A stretch of DNA of 64,000 nt from an uncultured Campylobacter sp. (GTDB lineage Bacteria; Campylobacterota; Campylobacteria; Campylobacterales; Campylobacteraceae): assembly GCF_937996225.1 (NCBI RefSeq), contig NZ_CALKTC010000083.1, forward strand, positions 62,001-126,000, written 5' to 3'. The position numbers and the translations under genes were made by a program. Positions 20,672-29,323 of this stretch are shown here, one piece after another; positions within the stretch are counted from its first letter, which is position 1, and every line of letters begins with the position of its first letter. The notes under the pieces are model-generated. The model searched no databases, had not been told where the DNA came from, and was given only the letters and a program-made list of their open reading frames with translations.

Positions 20672-20745
20672 TGGGCTATCGTCTAATGGCAGGACAACAA
20701 ACTCTGGATTTGTGAATATAGGTTCGACCCCTATTAGCCCATCCA
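20672..20745 (+). tRNA. tRNA-Gln (anticodon CTG)
   Basis: A full cloverleaf folds by eye. The acceptor stem is TGGGCTA/TAGCCCA (U1-A72 as in other tRNA-Gln), the D-stem GTCT/GGAC and the anticodon stem ACAAA/TTTGT with loop CTCTGGA, which gives anticodon CTG at 20704-20706. The T-stem is ATAGG/CCTAT with loop TTCGACC. The 3' CCA is encoded after a T discriminator. It reads CAG codons. It stands alone with its own -10 box. Confidence 0.88.
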
Positions 20746-20890
20746 TCCGAATTTTAATTTCCTTTATCATGCTAGTTTTTGAAATTATTTTACGCGGCGC
20801 CTTTGCAGATAGTGGCAGCATTCGCCGGCTAAAGCAAATTGCGTCGAGCCATAAAATAGGCAAAATTTTAGCGAGCTAATAAGTAAGTTT

Positions 20891-20906
20891 GCCGCTTTGA
20901 AGCGGC
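20891..20906. terminator. Hairpin between tRNA-Gln and the DUF411 gene
   Basis: GCCGCT and AGCGGC pair around TTGA, then TTATTTGATTTTTT on the plus strand. It lies just past the stop of the minus-strand DUF411 gene, so it could end that transcript or the tRNA transcript. Confidence 0.4.
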
Positions 20907-20909
20907 GGA

Positions 20910-21371
20910 TTATTTGATTTTTTCTCTGCCTTTGTAAGTGGCGATGCTTTGATACGAGCCGTCTTTTTTAAACGCTACCACGTCATAGACCTCGGGCTGA
21001 GAGCCTTGCTCCATACCTGGCGCTTCTAGTGGCATGCCAGGTACTGCTATGCCGATAACGTCTTTAGGCTTATTTTTTAGTAACGTGCGGATTTCGCCTA
21101 CTGGCATATGTCCTTCGATTACATATCCGTCTATGATCGCGGTGTGGCAGCTAGCGAGCTCCAGCGGAAGTTTGAGCTCATTCTTCTTCTGAATAAGCGG
21201 CTCGTCAGCCAGCGAAATCATCTCGACTTCAAAGCCATTTTGTTCCATATATTTTGCCCAGTTGTGGCAACAGCCGCAGCTCTCGCCGTGATAGACCTTG
21301 ATGTGTTCACCCGCCGCCGCATAGCTACATAATGCCGCTAAAAGCGCACCTACAAATAAAATTTTCTTCAT
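20910..21371 (-). CDS. Exported DUF411 metal-binding protein
   Basis: A 153-aa periplasmic protein with a signal peptide (about 1-20, ending SYAAA). The DUF411 signature is complete: HGESCGCCHNWAKYMEQNG near residues 29-47, then LASCHTAIIDGYVIEGHMP and GIAVPGMPLEAPGM with the Met-rich segment. DUF411 proteins are found with copper-handling genes and several are thought to bind copper, so a copper role here is inference. No copper pump or oxidase lies next to it. The ATG follows GGAG. Confidence 0.85.
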   Translation of the reverse strand: MKKILFVGALLAALCSYAAAGEHIKVYHGESCGCCHNWAKYMEQNGFEVEMISLADEPLIQKKNELKLPLELASCHTAIIDGYVIEGHMPVGEIRTLLKNKPKDVIGIAVPGMPLEAPGMEQGSQPEVYDVVAFKKDGSYQSIATYKGREKIK

Positions 21372-21529
21372 ATTTTACTCCAGTGATTAAAAGTCCTCGA
21401 TTATACAATACGAATAGTAAATTTTTAAGAGCAAACCATATAACTCTAAGATTAAATTTGACGAAGCAGACCCGCTCGTAAGCCGAAATTTTAAGAAATT
21501 TTAAAATTTCGGTGTCGCGGATAAGTTGG

Positions 21530-21958
21530 TTATAGACACTGAGACAGTGCTGATTTGATAGCGGATTTTGATACGTATCCTTCCGAGTCGCTGGTAAGTG
21601 ATACATCGCAGCCTGGCTTATAGTTTTTCCAGGTGTAGATATTGCCATTGTCTTCGGTTGTTTTGATGGAGTCTGGCTGTTTATTCCATGCAGAAATTAC
21701 TTGATTGATATGAAATGCATCGCTGCGGTCTTTCGGCGCATTAGTCATACCTGTGCTGTCGGGCAAGGTCGTTTCGACCATATCAGTGGTGCCTGCGGTG
21801 GAGACCTCTTGGACTTTATCATTTACGCCGCCGATATTTGTTTTGCTGCTTTGGGATTTTGTTTGATTGCGTACTCCGCTTGGTTCGTTGGATATATTCC
21901 AGTTGGAACAACCGATAAAAAATACCGCTGCTACGAGCGCAGCTATTAAATTTCTCAT
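21530..21958 (-). CDS. Putative small lipoprotein of unknown function
   Basis: A 142-aa protein starting MRNLIAALVAAVFFIGCSN: a short lipoprotein signal with a plausible lipobox (FIGC, Cys at 17). The mature part is hydrophilic and rich in S, T, N and D for its first 60 residues. A compact C-terminal segment contains ITTW-like aromatic residues and two cysteines (CDVSL and the terminal QCL). I use the start at 21958 because GAAGGAG precedes it; an in-frame start five codons upstream lacks that. I do not recognise the family. Confidence 0.65.
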   Translation of the reverse strand: MRNLIAALVAAVFFIGCSNWNISNEPSGVRNQTKSQSSKTNIGGVNDKVQEVSTAGTTDMVETTLPDSTGMTNAPKDRSDAFHINQVISAWNKQPDSIKTTEDNGNIYTWKNYKPGCDVSLTSDSEGYVSKSAIKSALSQCL

Positions 21959-22092
21959 AAAATTCTCCTTCAAAAATTTCGTTGCGATAGTAGCACATTT
22001 ATCTTTAGTTTAAAATAAATCCGAGCCCTTGAAATTTGAAATTTCGCAGGAATTTTACGAGGCGTTTCAGTAGGAATTTATAAAATTTCGGA

Positions 22093-22098
22093 TAATAT
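22093..22098 (+). promoter_or_regulatory. Probable -10 box for rplU-rpmA
   Basis: TAATAT in CGGATAATATTC, about 80 bp upstream of the rplU start. Confidence 0.4.
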
Positions 22099-22176
22099 TC
22101 AAAGTTTCATACCAAACGGGCTTTTAAATTTGCACGGCAAATGCCTTTTTGGCTACCAAATTTTAAAGGATTTTTG

Positions 22177-22485
22177 ATGTATGCTATCATCAAACACGGC
22201 GGCAAGCAGTATAAGGTCGAAGAGGGCAACTACCTAAATTTAGATCATTTTAATGCTGAGCCGAAAGCAAAGCTCGAACTTAGCGAAGTTTTAGCGCTAA
22301 ACGACGGCGAGTTAAAGGTAGGAACACCGTTTGTAAAGGGTGCCAAGGTGGTTTTGGAGGTCGTTTGCGAAGGCAAGGATAAAAAAGTCGTTATCTTCAA
22401 AAAACGCAGACGCAAAGATTCAAAAGTAAAACGCGGCTTCAGACGCCAATACACCCGCGTCAAAGTCGTTTCGATTAACGCATAA
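22177..22485 (+). CDS. rplU: 50S ribosomal protein L21
   Basis: Large-subunit protein, 102 aa from the ATG at 22177, which follows AAAGGA and gives the standard [14 protein letters not shown] beginning. The C-terminal signature [18 protein letters not shown] is present. Upstream in-frame starts would add a non-family extension. Eleven bases separate it from rpmA. Confidence 0.97.
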   Translation: MYAIIKHGGKQYKVEEGNYLNLDHFNAEPKAKLELSEVLALNDGELKVGTPFVKGAKVVLEVVCEGKDKKVVIFKKRRRKDSKVKRGFRRQYTRVKVVSINA

Positions 22486-22495
22486 AGGACAGGAA

Positions 22496-22753
22496 ATGGC
22501 ACACAAAAAAGGTCAGGGCTCAACCCAAAATAATAGAGATAGTATCGGACGCCGCTTGGGCGTCAAAAAATTCGGCGGCGAGTTCGTTCGCGCAGGCAAC
22601 ATCATCATCCGCCAGCGCGGCACTGCGACGCACCCGGGCTGCAACGTAGGCATGGGTAGCGATCACACGATTTTCGCGCTGATCGACGGTGTCGTAAAAT
22701 TTGAGCGAAAAGATAAAAACCGCAAAAAAGTGTCGGTTTATCCAGCCGCGTAA
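22496..22753 (+). CDS. rpmA: 50S ribosomal protein L27
   Basis: 85 aa, beginning [20 protein letters not shown] and carrying [19 protein letters not shown]. The mature N-terminus reaches the peptidyl-transferase centre. No Firmicutes-type cleavable extension. AAAGGACAGG provides the ribosome site. Confidence 0.98.
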   Translation: MAHKKGQGSTQNNRDSIGRRLGVKKFGGEFVRAGNIIIRQRGTATHPGCNVGMGSDHTIFALIDGVVKFERKDKNRKKVSVYPAA

Positions 22754-22769
22754 TTACCGCTAAATCTTC

Positions 22770-22790
22770 GGGGGCGCAAGCCCCTCTTTT
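22770..22790 (+). terminator. Intrinsic terminator after rpmA
   Basis: GGGGC and GCCCC pair around a GCAA tetraloop, followed by TCTTTT. It separates rplU-rpmA from the obgE promoter. Confidence 0.75.
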
Positions 22791-22831
22791 AAAATTTCAT
22801 CCGTTTAAAAATTATCTTCAACTCATTTGGC

Positions 22832-22837
22832 TATAAT
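22832..22837 (+). promoter_or_regulatory. -10 box for obgE
   Basis: TATAAT in GGCTATAATTGCC, 25 bp before the chosen obgE start. An upstream in-frame start at 22827 would fall inside this box, which supports the later ATG. Confidence 0.6.
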
Positions 22838-22862
22838 TGCCGTTTTAAATTTAAGGATAGCT

Positions 22863-23918
22863 ATGTTCATAGACAGCGTAAAGCTTAGCGTCAAATCAGG
22901 TGACGGCGGCGCAGGTTGCGTTAGCTTCCGCCGCGAAAAATTCGTCATCTCAGGCGGTCCCGACGGCGGCGACGGCGGCGACGGCGGCGACGTGTATTTT
23001 AGGGTAGATAAAAACTCCCACACCCTCTCATCCTACAAGGGTAAGCGTGAGTTTAAAGCGCAAAACGGCGCGCCCGGCGAGGGTCGCAAAAAGACGGGCA
23101 AAAGCGGCGAGGATCTCTATCTCATCGTCCCTCCGGGCACCAGCGTTTACGACGAAGATAGCGGCGAGCTGGTGCTTGATATGCTAAACGACGGCGAGAC
23201 GAGGCTGTTTTTAAAAGGCGGCAAAGGCGGGCTTGGCAACGTGCACTTTAAAAGCTCGATCAATCAAGCCCCCGAATATGCGCAAAAAGGCCTAGAGGGC
23301 GAGACGCGCGAGGTAAGACTAGAGCTAAAACTCATCGCAGACGTTGGGCTCGTGGGCTTTCCAAACGTAGGCAAGAGCACACTAATCTCGACCGTCTCAA
23401 ACGCCAAACCTCAGATTGCTAACTACGAGTTTACCACGCTTACGCCAAAGCTCGGACTCGTCGAGGTGGACGAATACAGCGGCTTTGTCATGGCCGATAT
23501 CCCGGGCATTATCGAGGGCGCAAGCGAAGGGCGCGGGCTTGGCGTGCAGTTTTTAAAACACGTCGAGCGCACGAAAATTTTACTTTTTATGCTCGATCTT
23601 GCGAACTACCGCAGCCTTGAGGAGCAGTTTGACGCGCTGAGGGCCGAGACGGCGAAATTTTCAGAGGGACTTGCAAAAAGAGACTACGCGATCGCTCTAA
23701 CTCGCGCGGACGCGGCAGAAAATTTGCAGGAAAAATTTGACGCGTTTTTGTCGCATTTGGGGCTCGCGGGCACGGCGGGCGAGATGAAATTTAAACAAGA
23801 TATTTATGAGTTTGACGCCGCTAAGCCGTTTTTCGTGATGCCGATATCTTCGGCTACGGGACAAAATATAAACGAGCTAAAATTTAACCTGCTTGAGCTG
23901 CTTAAAAAGGAGCTGTAG
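22863..23918 (+). CDS. obgE: Obg/CgtA GTPase
   Basis: Ribosome-associated GTPase used in 50S assembly and stress control, 351 aa. The glycine-rich Obg fold fills residues 1-158 ([26 protein letters not shown]). The G domain follows, with G1 GFPNVGKST, switch I YEFTTLTP and G3 DIPG. The ATG at 22863 has AAGGA ahead and gives the normal [16 protein letters not shown] start. In C. jejuni proB follows; here a small EF-hand lipoprotein does. Confidence 0.96.
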   Translation: MFIDSVKLSVKSGDGGAGCVSFRREKFVISGGPDGGDGGDGGDVYFRVDKNSHTLSSYKGKREFKAQNGAPGEGRKKTGKSGEDLYLIVPPGTSVYDEDSGELVLDMLNDGETRLFLKGGKGGLGNVHFKSSINQAPEYAQKGLEGETREVRLELKLIADVGLVGFPNVGKSTLISTVSNAKPQIANYEFTTLTPKLGLVEVDEYSGFVMADIPGIIEGASEGRGLGVQFLKHVERTKILLFMLDLANYRSLEEQFDALRAETAKFSEGLAKRDYAIALTRADAAENLQEKFDAFLSHLGLAGTAGEMKFKQDIYEFDAAKPFFVMPISSATGQNINELKFNLLELLKKEL

Positions 23919-24044
23919 GCTGCGGTAAAAGTCGCGCCGCAGAGGGCTTTTGCGAACGCAGGCCTTAAGCAGCCCGTATATGCGGATAAATTTTATGTTT
24001 ATCGCTCGCAAACGTCGCAAAAAGATAAAATTTAAGAAGGCGAA

Positions 24045-24386
24045 ATGAATAAAATTTTTATTCTGGTATTTTTATGCTTCGGCGCATACGGTTGCGATCC
24101 CGCCGATCCGGTGCCTTATTTTATGGACTTTAACGACAAGGATCGTGGCGGCGCGCTGAGCTTGCAGGAGTGGACGGCGAGCGAGGTGCCGTCTGGGCTG
24201 AGAGTAGAGCTAAATCTGCGCTCAGGCTCGGAATTTAAGAGGTTGGACGCTAATCGTGACGGCAAGATTAGCCTAGATGAGCTGGGAGCGAAACCGTCTG
24301 CAAAGATTTATTGGTCCGAAGATCCGTGTGCTTTTTGGCCTTGGCCGGACGGATCCGAGGATAAAAATCAATCCGCCGTCAAATAA
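24045..24386 (+). CDS. Small EF-hand lipoprotein
   Basis: 113 aa with an N-terminal export signal ending FGAYGC, a possible lipobox with Cys at 17. Two EF-hand-like loops are visible: DFNDKDRGGALSLQEW (about 28-43) and LDANRDGKISLDEL (about 68-81). The second has a textbook calcium loop; the first is less regular. This suggests a calcium-binding envelope protein, function unknown. The ATG follows AAGAAGG. It sits where proB would be expected from C. jejuni gene order. Confidence 0.75.
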   Translation: MNKIFILVFLCFGAYGCDPADPVPYFMDFNDKDRGGALSLQEWTASEVPSGLRVELNLRSGSEFKRLDANRDGKISLDELGAKPSAKIYWSEDPCAFWPWPDGSEDKNQSAVK

Positions 24387-24572
24387 GCGCGAAAAACGGC
24401 AATGATGCGGCCTTTTGCGCGGGGCTTAGTTTGTGCGACGCGTATAAATTTTACTTCGCGCGAGCGGGTACGAACCGGTTTTACTCCGCGGTCTGCGTAA
24501 AATTTATTTCGAGCATGATTAGCGCCTGCATGATCGCTCGCGCCGTGATGTGGCTAAATTTAAAGGAAAAGA

Positions 24573-25493
24573 ATGAATATAGTTTTTATGGGAACGCCCG
24601 AGTATGCGGCTAAAATTTTACGCGCTCTTGCGGAGGCGAAATTTGAGATCGCGGCCGTCTTTACGCAGCCTGATAAGCCCGTCGGTAGGAAGCAAATTTT
24701 AACTCCTAGCGAGGTCAAAGTTTACGCGCAGCAGTATCTGCCCGCCGTGCCGATCTTTCAGCCTGCGAGCTTAAAAGACGAGACGGTCGCGGCACAGATA
24801 AAAGAGCTAAAGCCTGATTTTATCGTGGTTGCTGCATACGGTAAAATTTTGCCGCAAGCCGTCCTTGATATCGCGCCTTGTATAAATTTGCACGCTTCGA
24901 TCCTGCCTAAATACCGCGGCGCAAGTCCGATCCAAAGCGCGCTACTAGCTGGCGAAAAGCAGACCGGAGTGACGGCGATGCTGATGGACGCGGGGCTTGA
25001 TACGGGCGATATGCTTGATTTTGCCTACACGCCTTGCGAGGATAAAACGGCGGCGCAGCTGTTTGACGAGCTCGGGGATCTGGCAGGAGAACTGATCGTA
25101 AAAACGCTGCGAAATTTTGTAAATTTAAAGCCGCTAAAGCAATACGACGCACAGGCTACGCACTGCAAAAAGATCGCAAAATCAGACGGACTTTTTAGCT
25201 TTGAGGAAAGCGCACGGCTAATTTATAATAAATTTCGTGCGCTGACGCCCTGGCCGGGGATTTATCTAGCTAGTGGACTAAAAATTTTGGATTTAGAAAT
25301 CTTGCGCGAATCTTGCGAGCGCAAATTTGAACGCGAAGGCGAAATTCTGTACGTTGATAAGCCCAGTTTTTGCGTTTCTTGCGGCGAGGGCGCTATCAAA
25401 ATTTTAAAGGTGCAAGAGCCGGGCAAAAAGCCCGTGGACGCTAGCGCGTATCTAAACGGCAAACGGCTAAAGATCGGTGATCTGCTATGTTAA
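24573..25493 (+). CDS. fmt: Methionyl-tRNA formyltransferase
   Basis: Adds the formyl group to initiator Met-tRNA, 306 aa, full length. The N-terminal formyl-transfer domain starts NIVFMGTPEYAAKILRAL, with FTQPDKPVGRK, the catalytic Asn/His/Asp set in INLHASILPKYRGASPI and LMDAGLDTGD. The C-terminal OB domain follows FRALTPWPGIY. The ATG has AAAGGA six bases before. The stop is followed by a repeat-filled spacer before birA. Confidence 0.97.
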   Translation: MNIVFMGTPEYAAKILRALAEAKFEIAAVFTQPDKPVGRKQILTPSEVKVYAQQYLPAVPIFQPASLKDETVAAQIKELKPDFIVVAAYGKILPQAVLDIAPCINLHASILPKYRGASPIQSALLAGEKQTGVTAMLMDAGLDTGDMLDFAYTPCEDKTAAQLFDELGDLAGELIVKTLRNFVNLKPLKQYDAQATHCKKIAKSDGLFSFEESARLIYNKFRALTPWPGIYLASGLKILDLEILRESCERKFEREGEILYVDKPSFCVSCGEGAIKILKVQEPGKKPVDASAYLNGKRLKIGDLLC

Positions 25494-25599
25494 GCAGGAT
25501 TTTAAATTCTCGCGTTTTGTGCCGCGCTTTTGATGCTACGCGGGAATTTTATTTGCACCGCATTTTTGGCGTCACAACAGAATTCTGTTCTAGGTATCG

Positions 25600-26000
25600 C
25601 CGCGATCGTGAAGTAAAATTTTACCGCGCGGAATTTCGAAGCGAAGCTCCAAAATCAAGGCTTTATAAAATTTTAAAACCTCGCTTCTATGCTCTAAAAT
25701 TTTACGCTCACAGGAGCTTAAAATTTCGCCGCCGCGGTTACGGATCTTGCGGCGTCGCACCAAACACGCACCACTTAAAATTCCATAATTGTGCCGCAGA
25801 ATTTTTGCGAGATAAAGCTTTAAAATTTTATCGCAGTGCCGCTAGGAAAATTCACGTTGCCGAAGAGTTTAGCAAGATCGCAAAATTTCATCGCATAAAA
25901 TTCCGCTACTTCGTAAAATTTAATCGTGTTAAATTTTATCTTATTGCAAAATTCTATCGCAGCGCGGAATTTAAATGCTTGCGATATCGTAAGGTGAGCA
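25600..26000. repeat. Array of AAAATTT words between fmt and birA
   Basis: The fmt-birA spacer (25494-26025) carries more than a dozen AAAATT(T/C) cores, often followed by YATCGC or YCGC. They become densest at 25870-25980, where cores recur every 15-20 bp. The array happens to be open in one plus frame, giving a protein made of repeated K-F-Y-R and lacking any family features, which I treat as a translation of the repeats rather than a gene. Confidence 0.6.
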
Positions 26001-26025
26001 CTTCGTCTTATGCAAGGAGCGGGTT

Positions 26026-26661
26026 TTGCAGATAGAATTTGTAGAGCAAATGCCTTCCACGCAGGAGTTTTTGGTGGGCGCCGTGCGCGAAGGCAGGATA
26101 ACGCCGCCTTTTGCGATCGCCGCAAATCGCCAAAGCGCCGGTATCGGCTCGCGCGGCAACGACTGGGAGGGCGCGAGCGGCGATCTTGCTTTTTCGTTTT
26201 GTGTAGCCCAAACGGATCTGCCCGCGGACGTGCCGCTGCAGTCGGCGAGCATATATTTTGCGATGATCATGCAGGAATTTCTCGCATCGCTCGGTTCGCA
26301 GCTTTGGCTGAAATGGCCCAACGATTTTTATCTGGGCGAGCGTAAAATCGGCGGAGCGATGACGAATAAGATTAAAGATAACTTAATTTGTGGCATCGGA
26401 ATCAATCTAGTCAGTGCGCCCGAATATGCGGGAATTTTAGATATAAAAATCAGCGTAGAAGACGCTATAGAGGGCTTTTTTGCGCTATATGAAAATAAAA
26501 TCTCGTGGAAGCAAATTTTTAGAAATTTTTCGTTACAATTCCAAAAATCGCAAAAATTTAGCGTTCATCTAGGCGACGAAAAAATTTCGCTCGAGCAGGC
26601 TAAACTTTGCGAAGACGGATCGATCATAATAAATGAAGAAAGGGTTTATGCTTTAAGATGA
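26026..26661 (+). CDS. birA: Biotin--[acetyl-CoA-carboxylase] ligase
   Basis: Attaches biotin to the acetyl-CoA carboxylase carrier protein; 211 aa, the short form without a DNA-binding domain, so it is an enzyme and not a repressor. Family motifs: MPSTQEF at the start, NRQSAGIGSRGNDWEG (biotinyl-AMP loop, Gly-rich), LWLKWPNDFYLGERKIGG and GIGINL. It starts at TTG (26026) with AAGGAG upstream. The stop overlaps the parA ATG. Confidence 0.92.
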   Translation: MQIEFVEQMPSTQEFLVGAVREGRITPPFAIAANRQSAGIGSRGNDWEGASGDLAFSFCVAQTDLPADVPLQSASIYFAMIMQEFLASLGSQLWLKWPNDFYLGERKIGGAMTNKIKDNLICGIGINLVSAPEYAGILDIKISVEDAIEGFFALYENKISWKQIFRNFSLQFQKSQKFSVHLGDEKISLEQAKLCEDGSIIINEERVYALR

Positions 26662-27449
26662 GTGAAGTAATTACGATTGCCAATCAAAAAGGCGGCGTCG
26701 GAAAGACGACCACAGCGGTTAATCTCGCTGCGTCGCTAGCGATAAAGAAAAAGCGGGTTCTACTGATTGACGTAGATCCTCAGGCGAACGCTACGACCGG
26801 GCTTGGCTTTAACCGCAGTGACTTTGAATTTAATATTTATCACGTCTTAACGGGGCGTAAGAGCATGTCCGAAGTGATCCAAAAGACCGAACTTGAGTTT
26901 ATGGATCTGGTGCCGTCAAACATCGGACTTGTAGGTATCGAGCGCGAAGTAAGCGAAGAGAAAGACTTCAAACTAATGCTAAAAAATAAAATTTCCGAGG
27001 TTAAGGACAGATATGATTTCATCATCATCGATTCGCCGCCGACGCTCGGTAGCATTACTGTAAATGCCTTAGTCGCAAGCGATAGCGTCATCATCCCGAT
27101 TCAGTGTGAATTCTATGCACTCGAAGGCGTCGCGTTGATCCTAAATACCGTAAAAGTCGTCAAGCAAACGCTCAATAAAAATTTAAAAATTCGCGGATTT
27201 TTGCCTACGATGTATAGTTTGCAAAACAATCTAGCCAAAGAAACGGTCGCGAATTTACGCGAGTATTTCGATGATAAGCTCTTTCGTATCGGCAAGAGTG
27301 ATGATCTAGTCATCATCCCGCGCAATATTAAGCTAGCTGAAAGCCCAAGTTTTGGCAAGCCGGTGGTTTTATACGATATAAAATCTGCTGGCTCCATCGC
27401 TTATCAAGACCTCGCTAAATCCATAATGGAGCAAAAATGGGCAAGGTAA
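26658..27449 (+). CDS. parA: Chromosome-partitioning ATPase ParA (Soj)
   Basis: A 263-aa Walker-type ATPase that moves ParB-bound origins. The deviant Walker A is KGGVGKTTTAVNLAA at residues 11-25, motif A' is LLIDVDPQANATTGLG and Walker B is FIIIDSPPTLG. Its ATG overlaps the birA stop by four bases; its end overlaps parB by 13 bp. Confidence 0.96.
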   Translation: MSEVITIANQKGGVGKTTTAVNLAASLAIKKKRVLLIDVDPQANATTGLGFNRSDFEFNIYHVLTGRKSMSEVIQKTELEFMDLVPSNIGLVGIEREVSEEKDFKLMLKNKISEVKDRYDFIIIDSPPTLGSITVNALVASDSVIIPIQCEFYALEGVALILNTVKVVKQTLNKNLKIRGFLPTMYSLQNNLAKETVANLREYFDDKLFRIGKSDDLVIIPRNIKLAESPSFGKPVVLYDIKSAGSIAYQDLAKSIMEQKWAR

Positions 27450-28300
27450 AAAGAGCACTCGGTCGCGGGCTCGGTGCGATTTTAGACGACGTAGAAAGCT
27501 CCTATAACAGGGAGCTAGAAAGTGGAAATGCCGATAGCTTAGTTATCGAAATCGATGTCGATAAAATCGAGCCAAATCCATATCAACCGCGGCAGAGCTT
27601 CGATGAGGAGGCACTTAGGCAGCTGAGCGAAAGCATCGCCCGCCACGGGCTTATCCAGCCTATCATTGTTATTCAAAAAGATGATTCTTACGTCCTTATC
27701 GCCGGCGAACGACGCCTAAGAGCGACGAAGCTTTTGGGCGAGAGTAAAATCAAAGCCGTAGTCGCGGACATAAAATCTCAAAATTTAAGAGAGCTTGCCC
27801 TCATCGAAAATATCCAGCGCGAGGATCTAAATCCTATCGAGCTTGCTAAGTCCTATAAGGAGCTCATCGGCGAATACAGGATCACGCAAGAGGAGTTAGC
27901 CGACATCATCAAAAAGTCCCGCACGCAGATTACAAACACGTTAAGGCTTTTAAATTTATGCTCCGAAGTGCAAGACGCCATAAGCGCAGATAAAATTTCG
28001 CAAGGGCACGCCAAGATAATGGTTGGACTTGAAAAAGAGGATCAAATTTTAGCTCTAAATACGATTTTAGGACAGCGCCTAAGCGTAAGAGATACCGAAA
28101 ATTTAGTAAAAAAGCTCAAAGATAAAACCGTTCCAAAAGAGAAAAAGCCTGGTGTGGAATTTCAAAGCTTCAAGCCCGAGCTTTTAAAGCTAAAGGCCAA
28201 GCTTGATCAATTTGGTAAAATAAGTATCAAAGAGCGTAAAATTTCGATCGAATTTAGCGAAATTTTACAAATTTCCGAGTTTTTAAAGAAAATCGGATAG
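27437..28300 (+). CDS. parB: Chromosome-partitioning protein ParB (Spo0J)
   Basis: Centromere-binding CTPase, 287 aa. It opens GRGLGAIL, then the ParB/Srx domain with IEPNPYQPRQSFDEEALRQL and the CTP-binding GERRLRATK and ENIQREDLNPIELAKSY. A helix-turn-helix (about 155-185, ITQEELADIIKKSRTQITN) and a C-terminal dimer region follow. No parS-like sequence was picked out nearby by eye. Confidence 0.96.
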   Translation: MGKVKRALGRGLGAILDDVESSYNRELESGNADSLVIEIDVDKIEPNPYQPRQSFDEEALRQLSESIARHGLIQPIIVIQKDDSYVLIAGERRLRATKLLGESKIKAVVADIKSQNLRELALIENIQREDLNPIELAKSYKELIGEYRITQEELADIIKKSRTQITNTLRLLNLCSEVQDAISADKISQGHAKIMVGLEKEDQILALNTILGQRLSVRDTENLVKKLKDKTVPKEKKPGVEFQSFKPELLKLKAKLDQFGKISIKERKISIEFSEILQISEFLKKIG

Positions 28301-28332
28301 CCTTTTATAGTGTATTTTAATTTTTCATATTG

Positions 28333-28338
28333 TAAAAT
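28333..28338 (+). promoter_or_regulatory. Probable -10 box for the ATP synthase operon
   Basis: TAAAAT in TTGTAAAATACG, 37 bp before the first atp gene, which also has an unusually strong ribosome site (GGAGGAGG). Confidence 0.4.
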
Positions 28339-28374
28339 ACGCATTTTGTTTAAAACCAACCTGGAGGAGGTGCG

Positions 28375-28797
28375 ATGCTAGACGTAAGTTTGACCGCCAT
28401 GATAACGACCATCGTCGTATTTTTAGCCTTGATTTACTTCTTAAATATCAAGCTTTATAGACCGTTACTTTTGCATATGGAAAAGCGAGAGGCTATTATT
28501 AAAGAAGATGAGGCAAATGCGATGAAAAACGCACAGGATGCAGATGCCGATAAAGCAGAGATCGTAAGGATCATGGATGCTGCGAAGTTGCAAGCTGTTA
28601 AAATAAAGCAAGAGGCGATGGATAGTGCGAAGCAGGCTGCCGCTAGAGAAATAGCCGAGAAAAAAGCCGCGATGGAGGAGGATTTTGATCAATTCTTAGG
28701 CGGTTTGGATGAGCAAAAGCGCAACCTAAAAAATGATTTGCAAGCCAAAATTCCGGAATTTAAAAATGCTCTAAGCAGCGCTGTGGCTAAAGTATGA
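28375..28797 (+). CDS. atpF': ATP synthase F0 subunit b'
   Basis: Peripheral-stalk subunit, 140 aa. One membrane helix at about residues 8-25 (AMITTIVVFLALIYFLNI) and a long charged helix (about 35-140) that pairs with subunit b. Having separate b and b' genes is normal in campylobacters. First gene of the ATP synthase run; c and a subunits are not in this cluster. Confidence 0.93.
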   Translation: MLDVSLTAMITTIVVFLALIYFLNIKLYRPLLLHMEKREAIIKEDEANAMKNAQDADADKAEIVRIMDAAKLQAVKIKQEAMDSAKQAAAREIAEKKAAMEEDFDQFLGGLDEQKRNLKNDLQAKIPEFKNALSSAVAKV

Positions 28798-28807
28798 GGT
28801 TTTTAGT

Positions 28808-29323
28808 ATGAAAAAATATCTATTTTTATTTATCATTCCGGCGTTTGTTTTAGCAAACGGTGGGCACGATGGAGTCAAAGACTACGACGTGCTGTGGCGA
28901 AGCATAAATTTCATTTTGTTTTTCGGAATTTTGTTTTATCTTCTAAAAGGTCCCGCAAAAGCAGCATATCAAGGTAGAATCAACGGCATCGCATCTAGAC
29001 TTGAGGCTAATCAAAAAATTTTAAAAGAGTCTGCAGCTCGCAAGGAACAAGCTAAAAAAGATTTGCAAGATGCTAAGGTTCAAGGCGCAGCTTTAATTGA
29101 AACCGCTAAAAAAGAGATCGTGTTCGCCGCCGAAAAGATAAAAAATGCGACCGAGCAAGAGATTGCGAATTTGCAAAAATCTTTCGATGAGCAGAAGAGC
29201 TTTGAGGCGCGCAAGATCAAAAAAGAGGTCGTAAGCGAGATACTGGATGACGTTTTTGCATCGGATGACATCAAATTTGGTCAAGATAAACTGGTTAAAA
29301 TCGTAGAGAAAAAGGTCGGATGA
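28808..29323 (+). CDS. atpF: ATP synthase F0 subunit b
   Basis: 171 aa. The N-terminus reads as a signal-like helix (KYLFLFIIPAFVLANGG), then the membrane anchor around residues 30-47 (SINFILFFGILFYLL) and a long stalk helix rich in A, K and E. Its stop overlaps the atpH start (ATGATGA). Confidence 0.93.
   Translation: MKKYLFLFIIPAFVLANGGHDGVKDYDVLWRSINFILFFGILFYLLKGPAKAAYQGRINGIASRLEANQKILKESAARKEQAKKDLQDAKVQGAALIETAKKEIVFAAEKIKNATEQEIANLQKSFDEQKSFEARKIKKEVVSEILDDVFASDDIKFGQDKLVKIVEKKVG

Noticed and set aside
24431..24613. 60-codon frame upstream of fmt
   Set aside because: Overlaps the fmt start, has no ribosome site and an odd residue composition.
25487..26035. A 182-codon open frame between fmt and birA
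   Set aside because: Its peptide is repeated K-F-Y-R from the AT-rich array, with no ribosome site or family features. It overlaps the birA start.
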